A stretch of DNA of 64,000 nt. Source: an uncultured Acetobacteraceae bacterium. GTDB lineage: Bacteria; Pseudomonadota; Alphaproteobacteria; Acetobacterales; Acetobacteraceae. Below the pieces are notes generated by a model. It saw nothing but the letters and a program-made list of their open reading frames with translations. It ran no database searches and was not told where the DNA came from. The DNA lies in assembly GCA_903895595.1 (NCBI GenBank), contig CAITUP010000099.1, forward strand, positions 85,157-149,156, in the 5' to 3' direction. Every line of letters starts with the position of its first letter. The stretch's first letter is position 1. This document shows positions 1 through 8,909 of this stretch, piece after piece. Both the position numbers and the translations under genes were made by a program.

Positions 1-27
1 CCACTATCCCACCGGCGGGAGCAGCCG

Positions 28-1062
28 TTGTCGGACAATAGCACCGGGGCAGCACCACGATCGCCGCGCCTGCGCGTACTCTTGAACGGCGCGACCGAAA
101 TTGCCCCGCACTATGCGGAAATCACACACACGGCGTCCTATGCGGCTGCCACATTTACAATTGCTATCCCTTTGGCGGAACGCCCCGATCTGAACGCTGG
201 TTTTTGGCTTGCATCGAGCCAACCCGAGGTCCAGATACAAGTCGCGCTTAATGCTTGGTCACCGTATCTTGAATTGATATCCGGCCGCTGCGACTCGATG
301 CACCTCAATCCCATAAGTGGCGTCGTACGTCTGCAAGGGCGTGATCGAGCCGCATCGCTCTTGGATACCAAATCGTCCATCGTCTATCAAAATCGAACGT
401 CTGGCGAGATAGCAACCGATCTGGCTACACGCCACGGTCTCACACCAGCCGTCGCTCCAAGTTCGGGATATGCCGGCCGGTACTACGCCAATGAAACGCA
501 GCTCGCCAGCCTCGTCCAATTCTCGAAGCTCACGTCGGACTGGGACATATTGGTCTCGCTCGCACAGTTGGAAGATTTCGATCTATACGTAAGCGGATCA
601 GCATTGACGTTCCAACCGCGCACCGCGGCGACGCAAGTACCGCAATCGATTAATGCTCAGGATTTGATGGATCTGCAAATTTCGCGGCGCCTAGCGCTCT
701 CCGGCGGCGTTAACACATCCGTCCGGAGTTGGGATTCTGCTAACCAGACATTCGTTTCCGCCTCCGGGAATTCGCCGGGCAGTTCGACGGACGCTCCCAG
801 GTATTCCGTTATAAAGCCCAATCTCTCTCCCCAGATGGCAAAAACCTTGGCATCCCAAATGGCGTCGGATATTTATCGGAACTCGATGCATGTTGCGATG
901 ACGATGCCAGGCAGCACGGATTTGAGTATCAGAACGCCCCTGAGGCTGACAGGACTGGCAATACCTCTTACCCAGATTTTCGAAATCGAGGTCATCAAAC
1001 GATCCTTCCGCTCGAAATCGGGCTTCGTTCAGAATATATTCGCGGTCCAGTCGGCTGCATAG
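28..1062 (+). CDS. Phage baseplate hub / late control gene D-like protein
   Basis: 344-aa protein resembling the gpD (P2) / gp44 (Mu) hub family, which forms the ring joining tail tube and spike in contractile tails. The sequence has the mixed beta architecture of the family, with a short N-terminal beta region (PRLRVLLNGATE) and a central segment (SGEIATDLATRHGL, about residues 125-140) typical of gpD proteins. The start is TTG preceded by GGGAG; no better ATG lies nearby. It is the first of ten co-directional tail genes, 53 bp ahead of the gpV spike gene, which supports the call. The window begins just upstream, so the 5' neighbour is not visible. Identity as hub is by family resemblance and gene order. 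Confidence 0.75.
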   Translation: MSDNSTGAAPRSPRLRVLLNGATEIAPHYAEITHTASYAAATFTIAIPLAERPDLNAGFWLASSQPEVQIQVALNAWSPYLELISGRCDSMHLNPISGVVRLQGRDRAASLLDTKSSIVYQNRTSGEIATDLATRHGLTPAVAPSSGYAGRYYANETQLASLVQFSKLTSDWDILVSLAQLEDFDLYVSGSALTFQPRTAATQVPQSINAQDLMDLQISRRLALSGGVNTSVRSWDSANQTFVSASGNSPGSSTDAPRYSVIKPNLSPQMAKTLASQMASDIYRNSMHVAMTMPGSTDLSIRTPLRLTGLAIPLTQIFEIEVIKRSFRSKSGFVQNIFAVQSAA

Positions 1063-1115
1063 GACGTCCGAGATAACGCCTCCTCGCTGTTCGAACTCAT
1101 GGCCGGAAATAATCT

Positions 1116-1631
1116 ATGCATCGCTTTCTCCATGCACTTAAAGCTCACGCGGAACTGTCCAGCCAAACGACCGGTCAGCCGCGGTTCGCCACCATCACCT
1201 CCTATAACGCCGCGAACGCCACCGCCCGCGTTCTGCTGCAACCGGAGGGTACCCTAAGCGGCTGGCTCCCGGTATTATCGGCCTGGAGCGGTAACGGATG
1301 GGGCATGGTTTGCCCCTTGGCCGCGGGCGATCAGGTTGTGGTAATCGCTCAAGAAGGCGAAGCGGCACACGGCATCATCGTCGGTCGCGCGTTTTCCTCC
1401 ACCTCACCACCTCCTCAGGCACCGTCCGGTGAATGTTGGTTGGTGCATCCGTCCGGTGCGGCGATAAAGCTGCAAAGGGATGGCACGGTCGCGATCTCAG
1501 GAGACCTGCATGTAACCGGAGATATTTACGATCGGCACGGATCTTTGGACCACCTCAGAGCAGCATACAATTCTCACACCCACACGACTTCCGGGGGTGC
1601 CGCGACCTCGGGTCCGAACTTACAAGATTGA
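1116..1631 (+). CDS. Phage baseplate assembly protein V (tail spike)
   Basis: 171-aa gpV family protein, the membrane-piercing spike at the tip of Mu/P2-type contractile tails. The N-terminal part (about residues 20-95) looks like the OB-fold: RFATITSYNAANATARVLL, then GDQVVVIAQEGE. It is followed by a beta-helical stalk with GDLHVTGDIYD. The C-terminus contains NSHTHTT, the HxH motif used by gpV spikes to bind an iron ion at the tip. Length is within the usual 150-220 aa. The start ATG follows the hub gene by 53 bp, and the stop lies 4 bp before the gpW gene, consistent with one tail operon. Confidence 0.85.
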   Translation: MHRFLHALKAHAELSSQTTGQPRFATITSYNAANATARVLLQPEGTLSGWLPVLSAWSGNGWGMVCPLAAGDQVVVIAQEGEAAHGIIVGRAFSSTSPPPQAPSGECWLVHPSGAAIKLQRDGTVAISGDLHVTGDIYDRHGSLDHLRAAYNSHTHTTSGGAATSGPNLQD

Positions 1632-1635
1632 TTTC

Positions 1636-2016
1636 ATGATCGCAGATTTAAGACATACATGGGGTGGCGACCTGGAAGCTGGCCCGGCCGGCGATCTCGC
1701 TCTGATGGCTGGCTCGCCAGCGGTGTCGCAACGGGTATTGCGGCGCCTGCTTACCGGTAAAGGGGATTACATCTGGAGTCCGACATACGGCGCGGGCCTG
1801 CCCGGATACGTGGGCCGACCGACAGCCAGTGGTCAAATCGAAGCGACCGTAAGGTCCCAGATGTTGCTTGAGCCGGCGGTCGCACGATTCCCGTCCCCCT
1901 CGGTGACGATAACAGATCAGCCAGAAACCGGATTAGGGGTCTTCGAACTCCTTATTCGGTACCAAGACGCCGCGACAAGTCAGGATGCCTCGTTGTCTGT
2001 CGCTATGACCGGATAA
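1636..2016 (+). CDS. Phage baseplate protein, GPW/gp25 family
   Basis: 126-aa protein of the gpW/gp25 (T4 gp25-like) family, a small wedge component that starts sheath assembly on the baseplate. Visible family features are the early AGDLALMAGSPAVSQRVLRR segment, where these proteins carry an 'R-L-T-GDYI' pattern (here LLTGKGDYIWSPTYGAGLP), and the late ELLIRYQDAAT beta strands. I chose the ATG at 1636, 4 bp after the gpV stop, rather than an in-frame ATG at 1597 that would overlap gpV by 35 bp and add 13 unlikely residues. It is 4 bp from baseplate J. Confidence 0.8.
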   Translation: MIADLRHTWGGDLEAGPAGDLALMAGSPAVSQRVLRRLLTGKGDYIWSPTYGAGLPGYVGRPTASGQIEATVRSQMLLEPAVARFPSPSVTITDQPETGLGVFELLIRYQDAATSQDASLSVAMTG

Positions 2017-2020
2017 TATC

Positions 2021-3145
2021 ATGCAACTATCCTTACAGACCTTCCCGCAACTTCTTCAGCGTATGTCGGCCGCAGTCCAAAGTTCCGCGGGTCGATTGTT
2101 CGATCTGTCGGTGGGATCGGTGTTGCGGGCGCTCCTGGAGGCCAACGCATCGATAGCACTATGGATGCAATGGCTGATCATGCAAACTCTGAGCGTAACG
2201 CGGGCCGCGACCAGCGCCGGCACGGACCTCGACAGCTGGATGGCCGATTTTGCGCTGAGCCGTAAACCGTCCACCGTAGCAACCGGACTTGTGACGTTCA
2301 CCAGGTTATCGACCGAGCGTCAGGCCTTAATACCGGTTGGAAGCCTTGTGAAATCGAACGTGGGCGACCTGATCTTTGCCGTTGCGACAGACAGCAATAA
2401 TCCAGCTTGGTCTGCTGCCACGAATAGTTACGTCATTTCCGCCGGTATCGCGACGGTTACGGTGCCCGTAGCAGCTCAGCAATTTGGCGCCAGTGGAAAC
2501 GTTGTACCGGGCGCGATATCGGTCATCGCCACCCCGCTGCCAGGCATCGATTTCGTCTCCAATACCAGCGCACTTGCTGGCGGTACCGATCCGGAAACCG
2601 ACCAACGGTTTCGAGCACGGTTCCAGGACTATATTAACAGTCGCTCGCGGGCAACGCCCAGCGCCATTTCCTACGCGGTTTCATCCCTACAGCAATCCAG
2701 CCGCTTCAAACTACTGGAAAATACGGACCAAAACGGCGCATGGGCACCGGGACAATTCCTTCTGATCGTGGACGACGGCAGTGGCCATCCGACCAGCACA
2801 TTCCTGACACAAGCCTACACAGCCGTTGACGCGGTCAGACCCATTGGCGCCAAATTCGCGATTATTGGGCCCGACATCGTTTACGTAAATATAACACTGA
2901 CCCTGGCAACCGGCTCGACCGCATTAGATCAAGCAACGGCCGCCTCGATTATAGCCTCCGTGACATCCTACGTCGAACAATTGCCGATAGGCGCAACACT
3001 GGCCGTCAGCCGTATCATCGAATGCGCCTATCATGCCGGCCATTTCCGCCAAAACATAGCGGGTGTGTCGATCAACAACGCGATATCCGATCTGGCGTGC
3101 TCACCTCACGGTGTTTTCAAAACCCAATCGGTCGTGGTGCACTGA
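2021..3145 (+). CDS. Baseplate J-like protein
   Basis: 374-aa baseplate J / Mu gp47 family protein, a wedge component linking the baseplate to tail fibres. Diagnostic stretches are FDLSVGSVLRALLEANA near residue 27, LDSWMADFALSRKPSTVA (about 65-85), and the central GTDPETDQRFRARFQDYINS (about 190-210), the most conserved part of the family. Length is typical. It sits between gpW and the next tail gene exactly as in Mu-like phages, with a 4-bp gap upstream and a 1-bp gap to the GTG of the following gene. Confidence 0.88.
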   Translation: MQLSLQTFPQLLQRMSAAVQSSAGRLFDLSVGSVLRALLEANASIALWMQWLIMQTLSVTRAATSAGTDLDSWMADFALSRKPSTVATGLVTFTRLSTERQALIPVGSLVKSNVGDLIFAVATDSNNPAWSAATNSYVISAGIATVTVPVAAQQFGASGNVVPGAISVIATPLPGIDFVSNTSALAGGTDPETDQRFRARFQDYINSRSRATPSAISYAVSSLQQSSRFKLLENTDQNGAWAPGQFLLIVDDGSGHPTSTFLTQAYTAVDAVRPIGAKFAIIGPDIVYVNITLTLATGSTALDQATAASIIASVTSYVEQLPIGATLAVSRIIECAYHAGHFRQNIAGVSINNAISDLACSPHGVFKTQSVVVH

Positions 3146-3146
3146 C

Positions 3147-3836
3147 GTGATCGGTGACCGAAGCGACATCGCGAGCCGCCTGCGCGCCGTATTGCCTACC
3201 AAATGGTTCGGTGACACGACGCCCATTCTGGATACAATTCTGAACGGCCTCGGAGCCGGCTGGGAATATATCTACCAGTTCCAGCTATATGCTGAACAAC
3301 AAACAAGATTGACCACCGCTTCCGATCTATGGCTCGATCTGGTTGCTGGCGATTTCTTCGGCGGTCGTGTTCGGCGCTCAACTGGCCAGTCCGACAGCGC
3401 CTTCAGGGCCGTCATTCAACGTATGCTATTGCGGGAACACGCAACACGACCTGCCATGACATCGGCCCTGCTGACTTTGACAGGCCGTACGCCCAGGATA
3501 TTCGAGCCTGCCAATACCTCGGACACCGGTGGTTACGCCAGCCCACGATCCCCGGGTGCGCAACCTCAAGGCGGTGGCGTTGGCTATAACGTCGGCGGCG
3601 GATGGGGCAGCCTCGCACTGTCATACCAGTGTTTCATCACGGCATTCCGACCGGTAGAAAATGGTGTCGCCTACGTTTCGGGATGGGGCATGAACGGTGC
3701 GGGCTATGGCGGCGGTCCTATCGAATATGCCAACCTCGATCTTTTGAACGGCCATGTAAGCGACGCCGATATTTTGAACGAAATAGCCAGCGTCGCGCCG
3801 GTCGGGATCGTGGCGTGGACGAACATCGTCTCTTGA
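3147..3836 (+). CDS. Phage tail protein in the gp48 / tail protein I position
   Basis: 229-aa protein. I chose the GTG at 3147, one base after the baseplate J stop; an in-frame ATG at 3063 would overlap J by 83 bp. Its position right after J is where Mu gp48 (YmfQ-like) or P2 gpI is found, and these connect baseplate and fibre. The N-terminal half is helical (DIASRLRAVLPTKWFGD, then SAFRAVIQRMLLREHATR). The C-terminal half is glycine and aromatic rich (GVGYNVGGGWGSLALSYQ). I recognise no catalytic motif. The role is inferred mainly from synteny; it could also be a baseplate wedge protein. Confidence 0.6.
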   Translation: MIGDRSDIASRLRAVLPTKWFGDTTPILDTILNGLGAGWEYIYQFQLYAEQQTRLTTASDLWLDLVAGDFFGGRVRRSTGQSDSAFRAVIQRMLLREHATRPAMTSALLTLTGRTPRIFEPANTSDTGGYASPRSPGAQPQGGGVGYNVGGGWGSLALSYQCFITAFRPVENGVAYVSGWGMNGAGYGGGPIEYANLDLLNGHVSDADILNEIASVAPVGIVAWTNIVS

Positions 3837-3862
3837 ATTCAATGCAAGCGGAGTGACAATAA

Positions 3863-5116
3863 ATGGATCGGATTATCGTATATCCCGGCGGGATTCCGCT
3901 TGACACCGATATTCTGGCGACCAACCAAAACACGATGATCGCACTGGGATATCTCGCGCAAATGGTCCTTGGGACCAATCCGGTTGTGGATGGCTTGGTG
4001 TGTACCCCGACCGTTCCCCCGTCCATGGCCGTAACGGTATCGCCTGGGAGCATCACACAACTGTCGGTGGTCGATGTAACCGCTTATGGAACTTTGCCAG
4101 CCAATACGACAAGCCCATTGATCAAGATGGGCATCAGCTTGGCCGGCGGTGTATTCTCGCTGCAACCGCCGGCAACGCCAGGTCAAACCATTGCCTATCT
4201 GCTTGAGGCTACACTGCAGGAAGCGGACGTTAACCCTCTAACGCTGCCCTACTACAACGCTGCGAACCCGTCTCAACCGTACAGCGGTCCGACGAATTCT
4301 GGACAAGCGCAGGCGACCAGACGGGTACAGCAAGTCCAACTGCAAATGAAGGCCGGGACACCGGCCGCGACAGGGACGCAAATTCCACCGGGCGCGGACA
4401 GCGGGTGGATGGCCTTATACGTTGTTAGCGTCGGCTATGGCCAGACAACGATCGACAGCACATCGATATCGGTTGCGCCGACCTCCCCAGCTCTATCATG
4501 GAAGCTTCCGTTTCTGCGACCAGGCTTCGGATCGGGAGTACAAAATTTTTCCACCTCCGGAAGTTTCGTCGTTCCACCGGGAGTAAGTCAGGTCGAAGTT
4601 GAGCTTTGGGGGGGCGGTTCGGGCACTTTCGCGTCCGCGGCCGGCGCGCCCAGTGGCGGCGGTTCCGGCGGAGGATACGCGAGAAAGCGGATTGTAGGAC
4701 TGAACCCAGGACAACAGATCACGGTGACGGTGGGCTCCGGCGGAAGCGCGGGCGCGGTCGGTGGCGCGGCTCCGGCCGCCGGCGGTACGTCCAGCTTCGG
4801 GTCTTTCGTGAGCGCGACGGGCGGAAGTCTGAACTATCTAGCTACAACGGCATCGCCGCAAAACGGAGCGACACCACCCGGGGTGGGCGTCGGTGGGGAT
4901 GTTAACCTGAATGGCTCAACCGGCCAGGCTGCATCGGCCAACCAAGGCGGCATGGGTGGGGCTGGCGCCATGGGAGGAAGCCAAAACAGTGGAACTACCG
5001 GTGTGAACGGTCTGTTCCCCGGCGGCGGCGCGTCTGGTGCTGGAACCGGAGCGAATGGCTCTACGCCCTACGCAGGCGCTTCGGGCGCAGGCGGCCTCGT
5101 CGTGGTTCGGTGGTAG
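3863..5116 (+). CDS. Tail appendage protein with glycine-rich C-terminal domain
   Basis: 417-aa protein. Residues 1 to about 220 form a globular N-terminal part (starts MDRIIVYPGGIPLDTDILAT) that I cannot assign to a named family. From about 225 comes FSTSGSFVVPPGVSQVEVELWGGG, the entry strand of the glycine-rich domains found at the tips of phage fibres. This is followed by roughly 170 residues dominated by Gly, Ala and Ser in GGxGG-type runs, ending in GAGGLVVVRW, the usual closing strand. Probably a fibre or collar protein contacting the host. It lies 26 bp after the previous tail gene, and its GC-rich repetitive 3' half produces long spurious frames. Confidence 0.6.
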   Translation: MDRIIVYPGGIPLDTDILATNQNTMIALGYLAQMVLGTNPVVDGLVCTPTVPPSMAVTVSPGSITQLSVVDVTAYGTLPANTTSPLIKMGISLAGGVFSLQPPATPGQTIAYLLEATLQEADVNPLTLPYYNAANPSQPYSGPTNSGQAQATRRVQQVQLQMKAGTPAATGTQIPPGADSGWMALYVVSVGYGQTTIDSTSISVAPTSPALSWKLPFLRPGFGSGVQNFSTSGSFVVPPGVSQVEVELWGGGSGTFASAAGAPSGGGSGGGYARKRIVGLNPGQQITVTVGSGGSAGAVGGAAPAAGGTSSFGSFVSATGGSLNYLATTASPQNGATPPGVGVGGDVNLNGSTGQAASANQGGMGGAGAMGGSQNSGTTGVNGLFPGGGASGAGTGANGSTPYAGASGAGGLVVVRW

Positions 5117-5159
5117 TCGCTTCCTTGAAGTGCGACCCGATTATGAAGAAATCAGAAAT

Positions 5160-5642
5160 ATGGTAAACACTGTAACGCACGTCTGGAAGCCAAGCTCCGC
5201 GAGGCTGGTCGTTATTGATTCCTTTGTGCCCGTACCCCGAGGATCGGTCGCAGTCACTCCGGCACCGCTCAATTGGCCGACGAAAGATCCTCAGGATGTA
5301 CTGGATTATCAAGTCGATATCACGCCTGCCGTGACCGGAAATCATGGCGACACGATCGCGGCGCTTTCGGTATCCATCGCACCGGGCAATCCGGGCGATC
5401 TGACTCTGAACAGTATGGCGGTCGACGGGCTATCCGCAGTGTTGTGGCTATCCGGGGGCTTTGCTGGAACTGTTTATACGGTCACTTTGTTGGTCTCGAC
5501 AACAAACGGCCGGTCGATCCAACGCAGTGTGCTTTTGCCGGTCCTTGAATTGTCGAGTCCGGCAGTACCGGGCAACGCAATTCAAATCACCACCGGTGTG
5601 GTGATAACCGATCAAAACGGAAACCCGATTGTAGTCTCCTGA
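5160..5642 (+). CDS. Hypothetical phage protein, Ig-like (fibre adaptor position)
   Basis: 160-aa protein of unknown function starting at the ATG at 5160 (MVNTVTHVWKPSSARLVV), 43 bp after the glycine-rich protein. An upstream in-frame ATG at 5037 would overlap the previous gene by 80 bp and encodes low-complexity sequence, so it was not used. The sequence is all beta and Ser/Thr/Val rich: DYQVDITPAVTGNHGDTIAAL, then GTVYTVTLLVSTTNGRS, which reads like an Ig-like or bacterial beta-sandwich domain. In related tail loci small proteins of this kind sit between baseplate and fibre genes. That role is inference. Confidence 0.5.
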   Translation: MVNTVTHVWKPSSARLVVIDSFVPVPRGSVAVTPAPLNWPTKDPQDVLDYQVDITPAVTGNHGDTIAALSVSIAPGNPGDLTLNSMAVDGLSAVLWLSGGFAGTVYTVTLLVSTTNGRSIQRSVLLPVLELSSPAVPGNAIQITTGVVITDQNGNPIVVS

Positions 5643-5668
5643 CCCAGCCGCACAAGCTTGGGTATTTA

Positions 5669-5685
5669 GAAAAAGCTTCTTTTTC
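5669..5685 (+). other. Small hairpin between tail genes
   Basis: A perfect 7-bp stem (GAAAAAG / CTTTTTC) with a CTT loop lies in the 67-bp gap between the Ig-like protein and the first large fibre gene. It is AT-rich and has no following T-run, so it is not a convincing intrinsic terminator. It could be a weak attenuator or chance. Confidence 0.25.
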
Positions 5686-5709
5686 GTCCACCGATAGGTA
5701 AACTTTGCG

Positions 5710-8700
5710 ATGCCGACTATTGACCAACTGGCGCCGGCGACGGCGGCATCCGACACGGATGAACTGTTAATCAGCCAAAGCGGCACGGCGCTAAAAATAA
5801 CGCGTGCGCAGGTATTGGCGGGGGTGCAACCCGCGCTGGCGATCCCGTCGCACACGCTGCTTGGACGCGTATCCACTGGGCTTGGTGGGCCGGAGACGAT
5901 ATCGATCGGCACTAATCTATCTTTGAACGGTTCGACTCTGGTCGCCAGCGGGACCTCCTTTACCATCTCCCAACTCCCGGCCGGGACTGTTCCGGGACCA
6001 ACCGACCAGGTCCCGCTCAGCCAAAACGGAACCAATACCGCGGTAACCTACGCGCAGTTGCTAAGCGGCCTGCCAAGTGTTCCCAATGTGAACGCCTCGG
6101 CGGCCGTTGTGGTGCCCACTGGAGCAACCGGCGGCGTCAAGCTGGCCGATTTCGCGGCGAGCGTTCTGCCGACGGCAGGCGGGACCATGTCCGGTCCGTT
6201 GGTTCTAAACGCGGCACCAACGACCGCGTCGCAGGCGGCCACGAAAGGCTATGTCGACGCGCAGTTGGCGACCTCGGTCCCCAAAAGCGGCGCCACCCTA
6301 TCCGGTGCGCTAACCCTCGCAAGTGATCCGACGGTACCGTTGCAGGCCGCCACAAAGGGCTATGTCGACAGCCAAGTTGGCACCGCTGTTGCCAAATCCG
6401 GGAGCACCCTAACGGGCGCGCTCACGCTGGCCGGCGATCCATCGGCGACGCTCCAGGCGGCAACCAAGCAGTATGTGGACACCCGGGTCATCCGGAACGG
6501 CGATACCCTCACAGGGCCACTGACGCTCGCGGCCGACCCGACCTTGGCTCTACATGCCGCGACCAAGGCCTACGCGGACGCTCAAGCGGGGGCCGCCCTC
6601 TCAAAGTCAGGGGGAACACTGACCGGGCCGGTCACTCTGCCGGCCGATCCGACCGGGCCGCTGCACGCTTCGACGAAGCAATACGTCGATACGAGGGTAT
6701 TCCGTAACGGCGACACCCTAACCGGGGCGCTGGTGCTGGCCGCCGATCCGGTTGCACCGCTGCAGGCAACAACAAAGGGATACGTCGACACACAGGTTGC
6801 GACCTCTTTGCCGAAGGCCGGTGGGTCGATAACCGGGAGCTTAACCTTATCGGGAGACCCCACGACCGCCCTCGGCGCAGCCACCAGGCAATACGCCGAC
6901 GCCAGGGTACTGCGAAGCGGCGACACATTAACCGGTGCCCTGACCTTGGCGACCGACCCTGTCGGACCGCTGCAAGCGTCCACAAAGCAGTATGTCGATA
7001 CTCAGATCGCAACGGCGCTTCCGAAAAGCGGTGGCACCCTCACCGGAGCCTTACAGCTGGCCACCGACCCCTCAGCGCCTGGTCAAGCAGCGACAAAACA
7101 CTATGTCGATGCCCAGATTAGCGGCACATTGCCGCTTAGCGGCGGGACGTTGACCGGCGCGCTCGCCTTGGCGGGGACTCCCAGTGCGGGGGCACAGGCG
7201 GCGAACAAGCAATACGTGGACGCACAGGTCGCGACAGCCGTGCCTCTGAGCGGCGGCACGATGACCGGCACTTTGACGCTGGTCGCCGACCCGACTGCGG
7301 CACTGGGCGCCGCGACCAAGCACTATGTCGATACCACCGCCGTTGGAACCGGGGTGATCAACATTAAGGCCGCCCCCTACAATGCCAAACTGGATGGCGT
7401 GACCGACGATACCGCAGCGTTCAAGGCAGCGTATCTGGCCGCCCCGGCCGGTTCGACCATTTACGTGCCCTTCGGTGTCACCGTCATTCAGAACCCCACG
7501 TCGTGGGGCATCGACATCACCAAGCCGGTCAAGTGGGTCGTCGACGGCGCTACTTTGGCCAATGGAACCACGCTCGCCTCCGCGATACCGACCGGAGGCG
7601 GGCCGACGTCGATATGCCTGCCAGGGTTCGTCGTCGGAAACACAACCTTTGGGTCTGAGGTATCCAAGTCAAGCTCGCAACCCACGGATTTCGCAGTCTC
7701 GCATTCGTCGTATATCGTCAGTCACAATGGTGGAACCAGCGGAGCCGTTATCTCGAATAGCCGAGCGGATACCATCATTTACAATAGCCCTAACGACTAC
7801 GTTTGGGGGGGTATAGATCGCTTGGTTTGGGCGGGTGTTCAGACTCCCAGCGCGAGCACCGCGGCCCAGCATGTCGCGCGCTATATACAAACAATCCGAC
7901 AAACGCTCGGCACCGATTCGAGCGGCGCCGCGCTGCCACAACCGCAACTGTGGGCCGCCTGCCTCGAAATGCGCGATGTAACCGGCCAAGCATCCAGCAA
8001 AACCGGAGCGTGCCTGACTGTGGAGATGGACCTGGTCGCGAACGGCCCGGACGACGCCAATTGTAGACAAATCCAATCGCTTGTCGTTGCTCAAGCCAAC
8101 ACGTCAGGCGCGCCGGTCGAGGTTGGGACGGTCGTCGGTGTATATCTCGCAGCCGGTTCGAGTGGCAGCGCGAAAACGGTGTTCGGAGTAAGTATTCCGT
8201 TCAGCCGTTCCATTTTGGACACCACCTATGCCGCGCAATTGACAGGCGCTACGGCGATCCGCTTAGCAGCAGGGCACGCTATCGCGTTCGAAGCAACCGG
8301 CAGCAATTACCTCGCCTACGACAGCCCTTCCAATACCCTGCGGTGGCATCAGGGCGGATTCTCCTATACCGTCGGAAAGGGCATAACCGTAGGGTGGCAA
8401 TATGTTGCCTCCGGAAATGTCACCCTGCCGAACTATATTGCCGGCGACATCATCTTTCTGAATGGCAGCGGCACCTATACTGTCACTTTGCCGCCCGCCA
8501 ATTCGGTCCCCAGCGGGGTGGGCTATACCTTTTCAACCACCGGGACGGCAACTGTTACCATCTCACCATCGGGATCAGATGGTATCGATAATGGTCCGGT
8601 CGTCCTTCGCCCGAACGACCGGTATCATATCGTATCCGACAATACCAATACATGGCACGAGATTTTCCGTACCAACGCTGTGGCGCCGAAATTTCTCGGC

Positions 8701-8883
8701 CCGCCGGTGTTGCCATCGTACACAGTCGTCACACTGCCATCCGCACCTGGAACCGGCGCGAAAGCATTCGCGACGAATGGCCGGAAACCGGCCGATGCCG
8801 CGGGAGCCGGCACGGGCGTGGAAGTATTTTACGACGGCGCCCATTGGATTTCGGTGTGTAGCGGAACCACGGTCCTGAGCTGA
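5710..8883 (+). CDS. Large tail fibre: 11 fibre repeats plus pectate-lyase-like domain
   Basis: 1057-aa tail fibre. Residues 2-38 and again about 84-120 carry a module of the form ISQLP...D..PISQxG...Y..LLxG, also found in the next gene and probably part of the particle-anchoring region. About residues 154-541 hold eleven copies of a phage tail-fibre repeat (core ADPTxPLQAATKQYVDTQ). After them comes AKLDGVTDDTAAFKAAYLAA, the N-terminal signature of the pectate-lyase-3 / right-handed beta-helix superfamily, usual in fibres and depolymerases. The C-terminal 150 residues are beta rich (TVTLPPANSVPSGVGYTFS), as in trimerising tips. Substrate is unknown. The start ATG follows a 67-bp gap holding a small hairpin. 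Confidence 0.8.
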   Translation: MPTIDQLAPATAASDTDELLISQSGTALKITRAQVLAGVQPALAIPSHTLLGRVSTGLGGPETISIGTNLSLNGSTLVASGTSFTISQLPAGTVPGPTDQVPLSQNGTNTAVTYAQLLSGLPSVPNVNASAAVVVPTGATGGVKLADFAASVLPTAGGTMSGPLVLNAAPTTASQAATKGYVDAQLATSVPKSGATLSGALTLASDPTVPLQAATKGYVDSQVGTAVAKSGSTLTGALTLAGDPSATLQAATKQYVDTRVIRNGDTLTGPLTLAADPTLALHAATKAYADAQAGAALSKSGGTLTGPVTLPADPTGPLHASTKQYVDTRVFRNGDTLTGALVLAADPVAPLQATTKGYVDTQVATSLPKAGGSITGSLTLSGDPTTALGAATRQYADARVLRSGDTLTGALTLATDPVGPLQASTKQYVDTQIATALPKSGGTLTGALQLATDPSAPGQAATKHYVDAQISGTLPLSGGTLTGALALAGTPSAGAQAANKQYVDAQVATAVPLSGGTMTGTLTLVADPTAALGAATKHYVDTTAVGTGVINIKAAPYNAKLDGVTDDTAAFKAAYLAAPAGSTIYVPFGVTVIQNPTSWGIDITKPVKWVVDGATLANGTTLASAIPTGGGPTSICLPGFVVGNTTFGSEVSKSSSQPTDFAVSHSSYIVSHNGGTSGAVISNSRADTIIYNSPNDYVWGGIDRLVWAGVQTPSASTAAQHVARYIQTIRQTLGTDSSGAALPQPQLWAACLEMRDVTGQASSKTGACLTVEMDLVANGPDDANCRQIQSLVVAQANTSGAPVEVGTVVGVYLAAGSSGSAKTVFGVSIPFSRSILDTTYAAQLTGATAIRLAAGHAIAFEATGSNYLAYDSPSNTLRWHQGGFSYTVGKGITVGWQYVASGNVTLPNYIAGDIIFLNGSGTYTVTLPPANSVPSGVGYTFSTTGTATVTISPSGSDGIDNGPVVLRPNDRYHIVSDNTNTWHEIFRTNAVAPKFLGPPVLPSYTVVTLPSAPGTGAKAFATNGRKPADAAGAGTGVEVFYDGAHWISVCSGTTVLS
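6169..7332 (+). repeat. Eleven in-frame tail-fibre repeats (33/37 aa)
   Basis: Coding repeats inside the fibre gene. The Y(V/A)D anchor codons fall at 6250, 6361, 6472, 6571, 6682, 6781, 6892, 6991, 7102, 7213 and 7324. Spacings are therefore 111, 111, 99, 111, 99, 111, 99, 111, 111 and 111 bp (37 or 33 codons). The 99-bp units lack four residues in the linker: 'TRVIRNGDTLTG' type versus 'TQVATSLPKAGGSITG' type. DNA identity between units is only partial, so this is an old, selected protein repeat rather than a fresh tandem duplication. Confidence 0.85.
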
Positions 8884-8909
8884 CAATCCAGCACCGCAGA
8901 GGTAATATC

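Noticed and set aside
5669..5685. Intrinsic terminator before the large fibre gene
   Set aside because: The stem is AT-rich and no U-run follows; tail genes on both sides point the same way. Kept only as a low-confidence hairpin.
6169..7332. Regular repeat array considered as CRISPR
   Set aside because: The repeats are coding, 99/111 bp in period, diverged at DNA level and translate into a known fibre-repeat pattern; no short identical repeats with unique spacers.
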